Assembly: GCA_944390735.1 (NCBI GenBank)
Contig: CALXRL010000015.1
Coordinates: 1-64,000, forward strand
DNA length: 64,000 bases
DNA from: an uncultured Victivallales bacterium
Lineage (GTDB): Bacteria; Verrucomicrobiota; Lentisphaeria; Victivallales; UBA1829
Reading direction: 5' to 3'
Positions 51,299 through 59,385 of this stretch are shown one piece after another (positions within the stretch are counted from its first letter, which is position 1; each line of letters opens with the position of its first letter). The notes below the pieces were generated by a model, which was not told the origin of the DNA, searched no databases, and worked only from the letters and a program-made list of their open reading frames with translations. A program made the translations under genes and the position numbers.

Positions 51299-52363
51299 AT
51301 GAGTTTATTGAAAAAAATAATCCCGCCCCTTCTGAAGCTTCTGATTGCGGGAGCCATTGTGACATTTCTGATCCGGAACAACTCGGAGGGCCTGGCATCG
51401 ACGTTCCGCTCCATCCATCCGGTGTGGCTCACCGCGGCCCTGGCGCTCTATGCGCTTCATATTTTTGCGAATGCGTGGAGATGGCATCTGCTGCTGAAGG
51501 CGCAGAAAATCGAATGTTCACTGAGCGCGGCGGTCTCGCTGACCATGCAGTCCTTTTTCTTTTCGCTGGTGATTCCGGGCGGAGCAATCGGCGGAGATCT
51601 GGTGCGGGTCGGCTTTCTGACCGCCCGGGTTCCCAGGGAACAGAAATTCGATGGAGCATTCACCATTCTTATGGACCGTTTCACGGGAATGATCGGAATT
51701 TTTCTGGTGGCGCTGCTGATGCTGCCGTTCTGTCTGCGCTATCTGGATCTAGAGTCGGGAGTGACGGCGGCGCTGGTCTGGCTGCTGATTGCGGGGAGCG
51801 TGTGCGGTCTTCTGGCCTCGGTTCTTGTGTTCCGGCACAGAAAGCTGGAGCGGCTTGCGCTCTATCGCCGGATCAAGGAACTGGCCGACCGCGTCTCCCA
51901 CGGCATGTTCTCGAAGGTCGCCGACGCCATTGATTCCTACAAGGACTGCCGGAAGGAGATCTTCATCTGCATTGCCGCCAGCATGGTGTTTGTCAATCTG
52001 GTGCTGGGCGCGGCAGGATTTCTGGTCGCCCACGGAGTGGATTCCCGGTGGACCTCGGCGGGGGTTTCCATTGAGGCGGTCACTCTGGGAAACATCGCCG
52101 GGCTTCTGCCCATGACGCCGTCCGGAATCGGAGCCCGCGATTTTTTCATCAAGAACATTCTTCAGTCGGCCGGCATGGATCCGCAGCAGGCGCTTGCCAC
52201 GGCGCTTTCCTTCACCATGATCATCATAGCATTCAATCTGCTGGGGGGACTCTTCTTCATCGCCTCTCCGCACAAGCGCAGATCAGGGACACCTCCGGCG
52301 GCGGGAGCCTCGCTTCCGCGGAAAACGGACCGCGCATCAAACGAAGTGGATGCGCGGCCGTAA
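51299..52363 (+). CDS. UPF0104/YbhN-type flippase-like membrane protein
   Basis: 354 residues with seven to eight membrane segments, related to the membrane domain of lysylphosphatidylglycerol synthase (AglD/YbhN group). Family landmarks are AWRWHLLLKAQKIECSLSAAVSLTMQSFFFSLVIPGGAIGGDLVRVGFL, the ILMDRFTGMIGIF segment and GLLPMTPSGIGARDFF. Relatives move or modify lipids; no aminoacyl-transfer domain is attached here. The basic C-terminal tail is cytoplasmic. Specific substrate unknown. Confidence 0.85.
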   Translation: MSLLKKIIPPLLKLLIAGAIVTFLIRNNSEGLASTFRSIHPVWLTAALALYALHIFANAWRWHLLLKAQKIECSLSAAVSLTMQSFFFSLVIPGGAIGGDLVRVGFLTARVPREQKFDGAFTILMDRFTGMIGIFLVALLMLPFCLRYLDLESGVTAALVWLLIAGSVCGLLASVLVFRHRKLERLALYRRIKELADRVSHGMFSKVADAIDSYKDCRKEIFICIAASMVFVNLVLGAAGFLVAHGVDSRWTSAGVSIEAVTLGNIAGLLPMTPSGIGARDFFIKNILQSAGMDPQQALATALSFTMIIIAFNLLGGLFFIASPHKRRSGTPPAAGASLPRKTDRASNEVDARP

Positions 52364-52387
52364 AGGAGAGGAAGAACTTCCGCCGGA

Positions 52388-55312
52388 TCAGTAGCCGAAA
52401 ATATCCTGGAGCTTCAGATCCACGATCCTGCCGTAGCGGGCAAGTTTTTTCCGGTCGATCAGAGAGCTCTTTCCGACGATGATGATATCGTAATTCAGCG
52501 GAGCAAGATTCTTCTCATAGAACTGCACCAGTTCCGGAAGATTCATATTCCGGACGGTCTGGAACTCGGCCGGCCGCCAGTCGCGGTTTGTGCCCATGCG
52601 CTTCATTTTCTTTTCGAAGCTGAGCAAGTCGAGTCCGATCACCCGTTCGGTCTCCAGACGCTTGAGGACCGCCTCCTTCGAGCTGTTGAACTTTCCCTCA
52701 TAGCGCGGCATCTTCCGGAGAATGGTCCGCATGGTGTCAATGAGCTCGAAGAGCTTGTCGCTCTGAGTTCCCGCGACCATGTAGATGACGTTGTGCCGTC
52801 CCTTTTCCTGAATCTGTTCATAGGACCCTCCGGCGGAATAGGCAAGGGCCCGAGCCTCGCGGATCTCCTGAAACACGATGGAGTCGAGTCCCGAACAGAA
52901 ATATTCGTTGAAGAGCTCCCCGAACGGCATGGTTTTCAGCGAGAAGAGCGGCCCGCGCGATGTGAAGCCGACCCGCATCTGAACCGCATCGAAATCCACG
53001 AGATAGATGTTCGGCCGGGTCACTTCCCGCGGGGTGTATCGAATCGGACGGGGAGGCGTTTCCCGGCCCGTCAGACGAATGTGTTCCGCCGCTTTTGCCA
53101 CCGTTTCCAGCGAATCGGGACCGGCATAGGCGAACGTGGTTTTGTAGGTGGAAAACACTCTGCGCAGCAGAGCCAGAAGCTCCGCGGGTTTTCCGGATCT
53201 GAGTTCCGTCTCGCTGAGGAGATCCGTCATCGGATTGTGTCTGCCGTACCAGGCGTAGCTGGCCGCTCTCTGAAAGACGGCGCCGGGATTGAGCTTGGCG
53301 TCGGCGCGGTCCTTGAGAATGCCGTCAACGAACTTGCGATACGCATCTTCATCCGGTTTCGCATCGGCGAGGAAATGCTCCAGAAGCTCCACGGAACGGA
53401 CAAGATTTTCCGCCGGACCGGAGAACTCCAGCGTCAGCTGGTATTTGTCTATGAAGAAATCGAACTTCACCGCGAGTTTGTAGAACTCCTGACGCAGCGT
53501 CTCCGCGGAGTAGCGGTCGGTTCCAAGATAGTCCAGATAACCGAGAGCCAGTTCCAGCTCCGGATTGTTGTATTTGGAAATGTCAATGACCCGTTCCGCA
53601 CGGAACAGTTCCGCTCCCGAATAGCGGTTCATGCGCTTGACCGTGATTCCGTTCGGCAGCTCCCGCGTGGAAATATCCCTGGCAATGTCGACATACTGCG
53701 GTTCAACGGGCGGCGAAGGCGGAAGCGCAAGGAACGAACGGCTGAATGCGGACTCCTTTTTTGAATTCAGCGCTACCGGCGTGATCTTCGGTTTGGCGAC
53801 CTTCACCCGGGATCCGGGCGCGCCCGTCCGTTTGTTTACCCGGACGTAATGTTTGAAATACCGGTTCAGAAAATCGGTGACATCCTGTTTGGTGAACGCG
53901 GCGATCCGGTCGGGCGTCTCCAGAAGATCGGAATAGGAATCGCCGTTGACGAAGAGATCGGCGAACTCCCAGGCGAGATTCATATTGTCCCCTTCGCGGA
54001 TCTCGGCAAGCGTGACTTTGCAGTTCTCCGCGACGGCGCCGATGCGCCAGTCCTCATAGCGGCCCGTGCGCAGTTTTTCGATTTCGCCGAGCAGCAGGTC
54101 GGAAACCTCGTCAAGAGACTGTCCCGCGCGGGGCGATCCGTCGAGCAGCAGAAGCATATATTCGCGACCGGTTCTGGGATAGGCTCCGGCGCTCAGCACC
54201 TTCTGCGTGCGGACGAGATTCTGTTCCAGCAGTCCGCTTCCGGAGTCGCGCAGCAGCCGGGAGACCAGCGTCAGAAGCTCGGAATTCCGTTTGCTCCGGT
54301 CGATCCGGAAGCCGATCCGGACATGCTCCGCCTCGGGACCGCTCACATTCAGCACCACATTCTTTTCCAGCGGTTTTTCCACGGGCATTTTCCGCTCCGG
54401 CGCCGTTCCCGCCGGAATCTTCCCGAAGGTGTCGGCAACCAGACGGTAGGCCTTTTCAAATTCGATGTCTCCGACCAGGGCAATCGCCATATTTCCGGGC
54501 ACATAATAGTCGCGGAAGAACTTCATGATATCCTTCATGGACGGATTTTTCAGATGCTCCGGCAATCCGATGATGGGCCGTCCCGCGGGATGCGTCGGCA
54601 GGATCGCCCGGCAGAGCGCCTCGTAGGAAAGGGAACCGTCGCGATCCTGGCTTCGGTTGAATTCCTCGTAAACGGTCTCCAGCTCCGTGTGAAAGAGCCG
54701 GAGAACGGGTCCGGAAAAGCGTTCGGCATCCAGCTTCAGATATTTGCCGAGTTCATTGGCGGGCACCTCTCCCATGTAGACGGTGAAATCGAGTCCGGTC
54801 GCGGCATTGAGTCCGCCGGTTCCGACCGAGGAGGCCAGTTTGGAAAACTCTCCCGCCGCCGCGTAGTTCGCGGCCTGACTGGAAAGACGGTCGATCTCGG
54901 CATAGAGCTTCTCCTTGACCGCCGGATCCTTCTCCTGTTTCCGCTGTTCAAACAGAGTCGAAATCTTCTCCAGCAGAGCCTTTTCCTTTTCCCAGTCGAG
55001 CGTTCCCATCCGGCTGGTTCCCTTGAACATCATGTGTTCGAAATAGTGGGCAAGACCGGTCGATTCGGCCGGTTCGTCGGTGGAGCCCGCGCGGACAATC
55101 GTCAGAACGGAAACGCGCGGCCTTGCCGGATTCCGGGAAAGAAAAAGAGTCAGCCCGTTCGGCAGTTTGTAGATCCGCGAATCAAACGGATCCTTCGGGA
55201 CAAACTGATACGGGATTCCGGAGAGATCCCTGCCTGATTTCATTTCACCTCCTGCCGCTCCCGCCGGGAGCAGAAGTGCCAGCGCCGCGGCCATCAAAAA
55301 GAGTTTTCTCAT
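52388..55312 (-). CDS. Secreted M16-family zinc metallopeptidase (two-domain)
   Basis: 974 residues with a signal peptide (MRKLFLMAAALALLLPAGAAGG). The inverted zinc motif HYFEHMMFKGT (HxxEH, near residue 89) and the downstream zinc ligand region ELETVYEEFNRS are intact. The C-terminal half repeats the fold (M16C-like: RELPNGITVKRMNRYSGAELF; REARALAYSAGGSYEQIQEKGRHNVIYMVAGTQ) without its own zinc motif, as in pitrilysin-type clamshell peptidases. It is probably periplasmic and degrades peptides. No operon partner; the hisG terminator lies upstream. Confidence 0.92.
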   Translation of the reverse strand: MRKLFLMAAALALLLPAGAAGGEMKSGRDLSGIPYQFVPKDPFDSRIYKLPNGLTLFLSRNPARPRVSVLTIVRAGSTDEPAESTGLAHYFEHMMFKGTSRMGTLDWEKEKALLEKISTLFEQRKQEKDPAVKEKLYAEIDRLSSQAANYAAAGEFSKLASSVGTGGLNAATGLDFTVYMGEVPANELGKYLKLDAERFSGPVLRLFHTELETVYEEFNRSQDRDGSLSYEALCRAILPTHPAGRPIIGLPEHLKNPSMKDIMKFFRDYYVPGNMAIALVGDIEFEKAYRLVADTFGKIPAGTAPERKMPVEKPLEKNVVLNVSGPEAEHVRIGFRIDRSKRNSELLTLVSRLLRDSGSGLLEQNLVRTQKVLSAGAYPRTGREYMLLLLDGSPRAGQSLDEVSDLLLGEIEKLRTGRYEDWRIGAVAENCKVTLAEIREGDNMNLAWEFADLFVNGDSYSDLLETPDRIAAFTKQDVTDFLNRYFKHYVRVNKRTGAPGSRVKVAKPKITPVALNSKKESAFSRSFLALPPSPPVEPQYVDIARDISTRELPNGITVKRMNRYSGAELFRAERVIDISKYNNPELELALGYLDYLGTDRYSAETLRQEFYKLAVKFDFFIDKYQLTLEFSGPAENLVRSVELLEHFLADAKPDEDAYRKFVDGILKDRADAKLNPGAVFQRAASYAWYGRHNPMTDLLSETELRSGKPAELLALLRRVFSTYKTTFAYAGPDSLETVAKAAEHIRLTGRETPPRPIRYTPREVTRPNIYLVDFDAVQMRVGFTSRGPLFSLKTMPFGELFNEYFCSGLDSIVFQEIREARALAYSAGGSYEQIQEKGRHNVIYMVAGTQSDKLFELIDTMRTILRKMPRYEGKFNSSKEAVLKRLETERVIGLDLLSFEKKMKRMGTNRDWRPAEFQTVRNMNLPELVQFYEKNLAPLNYDIIIVGKSSLIDRKKLARYGRIVDLKLQDIFGY

Positions 55313-55394
55313 AAGCGTTTCCTTTTCTGTTTCTTCTGTGTACCGTTTCAGCGAATCAAGGCATTAGACAGCAGTTTTCAGAAAAAGGCAAAAA

Positions 55395-55420
55395 AAAGGA
55401 CGGAAAAAAATCCGTCCTTT
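55395..55420 (-). terminator. Terminator of hisG
   Basis: A perfect 10-bp stem AAAGGACGGA (55395-55404) and TCCGTCCTTT (55411-55420) with an A6 loop. On the minus strand a further run of T follows. Confidence 0.85.
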
Positions 55421-55429
55421 TCCATTTTC

Positions 55430-56305
55430 TCACTCAACGAGCTTGTTGAGCGGATATTCCACGATGCCGCTGGCACCGAGTTCCTTCAGTTCCGGAATCA
55501 GGTCGCGGACGATGTGTTCCTCCACGATCGTGTTCAGCGCAACCCACTCGGAATCGGTCAGTTCGGAGACGGTCGGCCGTTTCAGCGCGGGCAGTTTGGT
55601 CAGAACCCCGGGCAGATCGGCCTTGCGGATGTTCAGAAGAAGTCCGACTTTGCCCTCCGCCAGCAGCACCGCCTTCAGAAGCATCGCAATGCGTTCGATC
55701 TTTCTCTTCTTGAACGGGCATTCCATCGCTTTTCTGTTGGCGATGAAGCGCGTGGTGCTCGTGCAGAGCGTGTCGATGATCTTCAGTTTGTTGGCCCGGA
55801 GAGAGGAGCCCGTCTCGGTGATCTCGACAATGGCATCGGCCAGACGCGGCGGCTTGACCTCCGTGGCGCCCCAGGAGAATTCCACATTCGCATTGACCTT
55901 GTTTTCCGCAAGATAGCGCTTGGTCATTCCGACCGCTTCCGTGGAGATGCGTTTGCCTTCCAGATCCTTCACGCTGTGAATGTTGGAATCCTCCGGAACC
56001 GCGAGCACCCAGCGCAGCGGATTGCGTCCGACCTTGCCGTACACCAGTTCCGCGACTTCCACCACATCGGAGCCGTTCTCGCGGATCCAGTCGTATCCGG
56101 TCAGTCCGCAGTCGAGAATGCCTTCCTCCACATAGCGGGACATCTCCTGCGCGCGGATGAGCATACATTCAATTTCCTTGTCGTCGATCGTCGGAAAATA
56201 AGAACGGGAGCTGATTTCGATCTTATATCCGGCTTTCGCGAACATATCGGTCGTCGCCTGTTCGAGACTTCCCTTCGGCAGTCCGAGCATCAATTTGTCA
56301 GCCAT
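55430..56305 (-). CDS. hisG: ATP phosphoribosyltransferase (HisG, long form)
   Basis: First enzyme of histidine synthesis, joining ATP and PRPP. The 291 residues match the long form with its own C-terminal ACT-like regulatory domain ([53 protein letters not shown]), so no HisZ is required. Signatures: [29 protein letters not shown] and [20 protein letters not shown]. It has its own promoter-like elements and terminator and stands apart from other his genes. Confidence 0.96.
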   Translation of the reverse strand: MADKLMLGLPKGSLEQATTDMFAKAGYKIEISSRSYFPTIDDKEIECMLIRAQEMSRYVEEGILDCGLTGYDWIRENGSDVVEVAELVYGKVGRNPLRWVLAVPEDSNIHSVKDLEGKRISTEAVGMTKRYLAENKVNANVEFSWGATEVKPPRLADAIVEITETGSSLRANKLKIIDTLCTSTTRFIANRKAMECPFKKRKIERIAMLLKAVLLAEGKVGLLLNIRKADLPGVLTKLPALKRPTVSELTDSEWVALNTIVEEHIVRDLIPELKELGASGIVEYPLNKLVE

Positions 56306-56345
56306 GATGATTCTCCAAAACTTGGTTATTTACAGATGAGTTGAT

Positions 56346-56373
56346 AATATAGCACTGTTTTCACGCTTTACAA
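56346..56373 (-). promoter_or_regulatory. Putative hisG promoter
   Basis: Minus strand: TTGTAA (56368-56373), a 16-base spacer and TATATT (56346-56351). It overlaps the stop of the rhombosortase-like gene. Confidence 0.5.
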
Positions 56374-57060
56374 TTCAGAAAAAACGCCGGGGAGACCGTC
56401 CCTCCCCGAACGATCCTCCCGCAATTCGCTGGAACCGGAGGCGGAAACGGGGAAGCGAAACTTCTGCGCCATCCGCGCTTTCCATCCCCGCCCCCGGCCG
56501 TTCCTTTCCGCTCCTTCCTTTCCGCAGAGGGCCATCCCGCAGAGGAGTCCGGCAAGATGCGCTTCCGGAACCGCCTCGAACCCTTCGCCGCCCGCGAACA
56601 GAGCCGTTCCCGTCGCACACTCCCAGACTGTTTTCAGACAGAAGCCCGCCAGAAGCAGCAGCACGATCCCTCTTTTCCGCGGAAGAGACCGCATGGCGAG
56701 CCATCCGAACAATGCGCAGTCGATCCCCGAAAGCCCCCGATAGCTGTCCAGCTCCCGGCAGAAGATCCACACGCACAGAGAAACCGAAAACGAGGAGACC
56801 AGAATCAGCGGCAGAAATTCCCGTTTCTCCTCCCGGCAGACCTGCCGGCCGAGAAGCAGAAACATCACCGCATCGAAAAACCAGTGCGCCGCTGTAAAAT
56901 GGACAAAATGCGCCGTAAAACACCGGTACAGCAGCGTCCAGTCCGCCGGAGACTCCATACGCATCTCCAAATCCGGCGCCAGCTCCGGAAACAGCATCAG
57001 GATCCCGGCCGCGGCAGAGATCAGCAGCGGAAGAGCGAGCCTCCCCGCTGTTTTTTTCAT
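56368..57060 (-). CDS. Rhombosortase-like rhomboid intramembrane protease
   Basis: 230 residues with about six membrane segments. Rhomboid elements: TAHFVHFTAAHWFFDAVMFLLLG (about 49-71), catalytic Ser111 in YRGLSGIDCALFGW (GxSG) and His168 in PEAHLAGLLCG. The short form without extra domains resembles rhombosortases, which cleave proteins with a GlyGly-CTERM tail. The upstream neighbour carries such a tail. I chose ATG 57060, with AAGGAG close upstream; ATG 57153 overlaps the vWA stop (ATGA) and would add 31 residues, so both may serve coupling. Confidence 0.8.
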   Translation of the reverse strand: MKKTAGRLALPLLISAAAGILMLFPELAPDLEMRMESPADWTLLYRCFTAHFVHFTAAHWFFDAVMFLLLGRQVCREEKREFLPLILVSSFSVSLCVWIFCRELDSYRGLSGIDCALFGWLAMRSLPRKRGIVLLLLAGFCLKTVWECATGTALFAGGEGFEAVPEAHLAGLLCGMALCGKEGAERNGRGRGWKARMAQKFRFPVSASGSSELREDRSGRDGLPGVFSEL

Positions 57061-57149
57061 TTCTCCTTCCCGCCCAGTTCTCCCCGGGAGAAGGAATCCG
57101 TTCCCCTGCGACGGAAGGGCAGGGAAACGGATTTCGTCCGTTCCGGTTC

Positions 57150-59171
57150 TCATTTCCCGTTCTCGGCATTGCGCTTTCCGCCTGCGGAACCGACGGCCGT
57201 GACCGCAAGAAGCACCGCAAGAAGAAGCAGAAAAGGACTCACGGCTCCTCCGCCGAGACGCGGAGCGCTGCCGGGAAACAGACTCTCGCCCGATTCCCCG
57301 CGCGGGACATCAGCACGGTAGTTCCGGATCGGGGCATTCCGCCGACGGCTCTGCGCGGCATGCTCCTCGGCAATGCGGGTGCGATTGCTCCGCTTGATGC
57401 CGTACGACTCAAAGGCCTCGTCGGAAAGAACCAGCATGGAAGTCTCGTCGGTCACGAGCTGATACTGAATGCCGAGGTCGCGGATCGCGGAAGCGGCCTC
57501 CTCCTTCGGAGTCAGTCCCGCGTTGGCCAGGTCTTCAAACATTTCGATCCGGCTCATCGCCCAGAGACGTTCCAGTTCGGGATTGTCAGGATCGCTCCCG
57601 GGGAAATCGACCCGGCAACGATACGTCCGCCTGCGTCCGCTGAGTTTGACCGTGAGAGAGACCTCGGCCGGACCGCCGTTCCGATATCGCCCGAAAATCG
57701 CAAGCTGCTGCCCGCGATACAGCTTCCGGATGGATTCCCCCGTCAGGTCAAACACGGGAACGCCCGAAATCTTCACGGAGACGTCATGAAGACTTTCAAA
57801 TGCGATTTTGCTTTTCGCAAGCAGAAGTTTTCCCAGAAGATCGTCCTGATTGGAAACGCCCTCGTAAAATCCGCCCGAAGCGTCACAGATGGTGCGCATC
57901 AGCGGCCAGTTCGCGCTGTTGCCCATCAGGAACCCGAACACGCGCACGTCGGCGGATCTCATCAGCTGATAAAACGCCTTCGGAGAGACGACTCCGGTAT
58001 TGGTTACGCCGTCGGTGACAAGCACAATGCTGGTGACCCGGTCCTCATCAAGTCTCCGAAGCGCCATTTTCATCGCATCGTACAGATTGGTGCTCCCGCC
58101 GGGAGTCAGCGAGGAAAGTTTCCGACTCCATTTCCGGACATTTTCCGGAGTCGCCGCAACCCATCCCCGGGTGAAATCCGAGGCGGAGGAATCAAAGGTG
58201 ATGATGCGGAAACGGTCCTCCGGACGCAGCGTCCCGAGCGTCCGGACAACCCCTTCGCAAAGGGTCCTGATTTTGTTTCCGGACATGCTTCCGGAACGGT
58301 CGAGCACAAAGGCGTAATCCGCGCCGGAAGTGATCGGTTTCAGATCAATTCCGGGGGTGAGAAGCATCAGAAAGGTGCCCTCTTTCGCACCGGCTTTCCT
58401 GTACGGAATGACTTCCAGTCTGCCGGGCAGACCGGACACAAGCTGATAGTAGAAAACGAAGTCGCGTTCGAGTCCGCTTCCCAGTTCGTATGAGAGATCC
58501 GCGATTCCTTTTTCCAGTTCGAGTTTCTCATGGACAATGGTCCCGCCGGGCGCGCGGACAGACTCAAGCGGCCATGCCGAACGCACGATCATACGCAGCG
58601 TCGTCTTTCCGGCCGGTTTCGAGCTGCGTCTCCAGAACGCTTCGGCCGCGCAGTCCTTTGTTCCCCCTTCCTCCAGCGGATAGACATACCGAACCACTCC
58701 GGTATCAACGGAAAGAGCCTGATAGTAGACAAACCGGACCGTTGCCACGCCCGACGGAACCAGATTCGCAATCCGGAACTGAAAATCCTGATATCCCTCT
58801 TTCACGGCGAGCGCGGCCTGACGGCCTTTTTTCTTCTCCTCTCCGTAAATCTCTCCGGCGGTCTTCCGGTCGACGACCTCGCCGTGGATCGTCTTTTCCC
58901 CGATCTGAACAGTCACTTCCGAAAGGCTCGCGGATTTCGGAAGCGGAAACGAGTAAACAGCTTCCACGGTCCGGTCGTTTCCGTTGCGGAACTGCTGGAT
59001 CACTTCCGTTTTCGCAAATCCGTTGTTGATGACCACTTTCACGTCATGACTGAGAATCTCCGCCTGTTTGCATCCCGATTCCACAGGAGCCAGCGTTCCA
59101 GCCGCCATGCCTGTCAATGCCGACAGGACAAAACAGGCGCCCGTCCAAAGTGCCGTCCATGTTGTTTTCAT
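57150..59171 (-). CDS. VIT/vWA-domain surface protein with GlyGly-CTERM-like tail
   Basis: 673 residues with a signal peptide (MKTTWTALWTGACFVLSALTGMAAG). A VIT domain (about 30-160: LSHDVKVVINNGFAKTEVIQQFRNG ... AVYSFPLP) is followed by a vWA domain with a complete MIDAS (DRSGS at 291-295, GGSTN, VTDG) and beta-rich parts. The last 36 residues are Gly-Gly-Gly (640-642), a hydrophobic stretch SPFLLLLAVLLAVTAV and a basic end, the tripartite form of rhombosortase substrates. A near-consensus sigma-54 promoter lies about 75 bases upstream, and the protease gene follows directly. Confidence 0.87.
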   Translation of the reverse strand: MKTTWTALWTGACFVLSALTGMAAGTLAPVESGCKQAEILSHDVKVVINNGFAKTEVIQQFRNGNDRTVEAVYSFPLPKSASLSEVTVQIGEKTIHGEVVDRKTAGEIYGEEKKKGRQAALAVKEGYQDFQFRIANLVPSGVATVRFVYYQALSVDTGVVRYVYPLEEGGTKDCAAEAFWRRSSKPAGKTTLRMIVRSAWPLESVRAPGGTIVHEKLELEKGIADLSYELGSGLERDFVFYYQLVSGLPGRLEVIPYRKAGAKEGTFLMLLTPGIDLKPITSGADYAFVLDRSGSMSGNKIRTLCEGVVRTLGTLRPEDRFRIITFDSSASDFTRGWVAATPENVRKWSRKLSSLTPGGSTNLYDAMKMALRRLDEDRVTSIVLVTDGVTNTGVVSPKAFYQLMRSADVRVFGFLMGNSANWPLMRTICDASGGFYEGVSNQDDLLGKLLLAKSKIAFESLHDVSVKISGVPVFDLTGESIRKLYRGQQLAIFGRYRNGGPAEVSLTVKLSGRRRTYRCRVDFPGSDPDNPELERLWAMSRIEMFEDLANAGLTPKEEAASAIRDLGIQYQLVTDETSMLVLSDEAFESYGIKRSNRTRIAEEHAAQSRRRNAPIRNYRADVPRGESGESLFPGSAPRLGGGAVSPFLLLLAVLLAVTAVGSAGGKRNAENGK

Positions 59172-59245
59172 GTTTCATTTCCCTTCGATTGATGTTGTGT
59201 GTTTCCTGTTTTCAGGAACGACTTCCGCGCTCCCCCCGGAGAAAC

Positions 59246-59261
59246 AGCAGACGCCGTGCCA
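59246..59261 (-). promoter_or_regulatory. Sigma-54 promoter (-24/-12) of the vWA-rhombosortase operon
   Basis: On the minus strand TGGCACG-GCGT-CTGCT: GG (-24) and GC (-12) are separated by exactly ten bases. It matches the consensus TGGCACG-N4-TTGCW at all but one position. The gene for a sigma-54 activator is divergent from it. Confidence 0.8.
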
Positions 59262-59305
59262 ACTTCCCAATCCGGCGGAAATCCCGGAATCCGGGAAAAA
59301 AGATG

Positions 59306-59340
59306 TACATAAAACGATCACATGCTTGACATTTTATGTA
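59306..59340. promoter_or_regulatory. Inverted repeat, candidate enhancer for the sigma-54 activator
   Basis: TACATAAAA (59306-59314) and TTTTATGTA (59332-59340), perfect 9-bp arms 17 bases apart. It lies about 70-105 bases upstream of the predicted vWA transcription start, the usual enhancer distance, and brackets the -35 box of the activator's own promoter, so it could also serve autoregulation. Confidence 0.6.
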
Positions 59341-59354
59341 TTTTATGATATCTC
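59326..59354 (+). promoter_or_regulatory. Sigma-70-like promoter of the activator gene
   Basis: Perfect TTGACA at 59326-59331, a 17-base spacer and TATCTC at 59349-59354, 32 bases before the ATG. Confidence 0.65.
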
Positions 59355-59385
59355 TATCCCAGAAAAAAAGAGAAGGAGATGCGCC

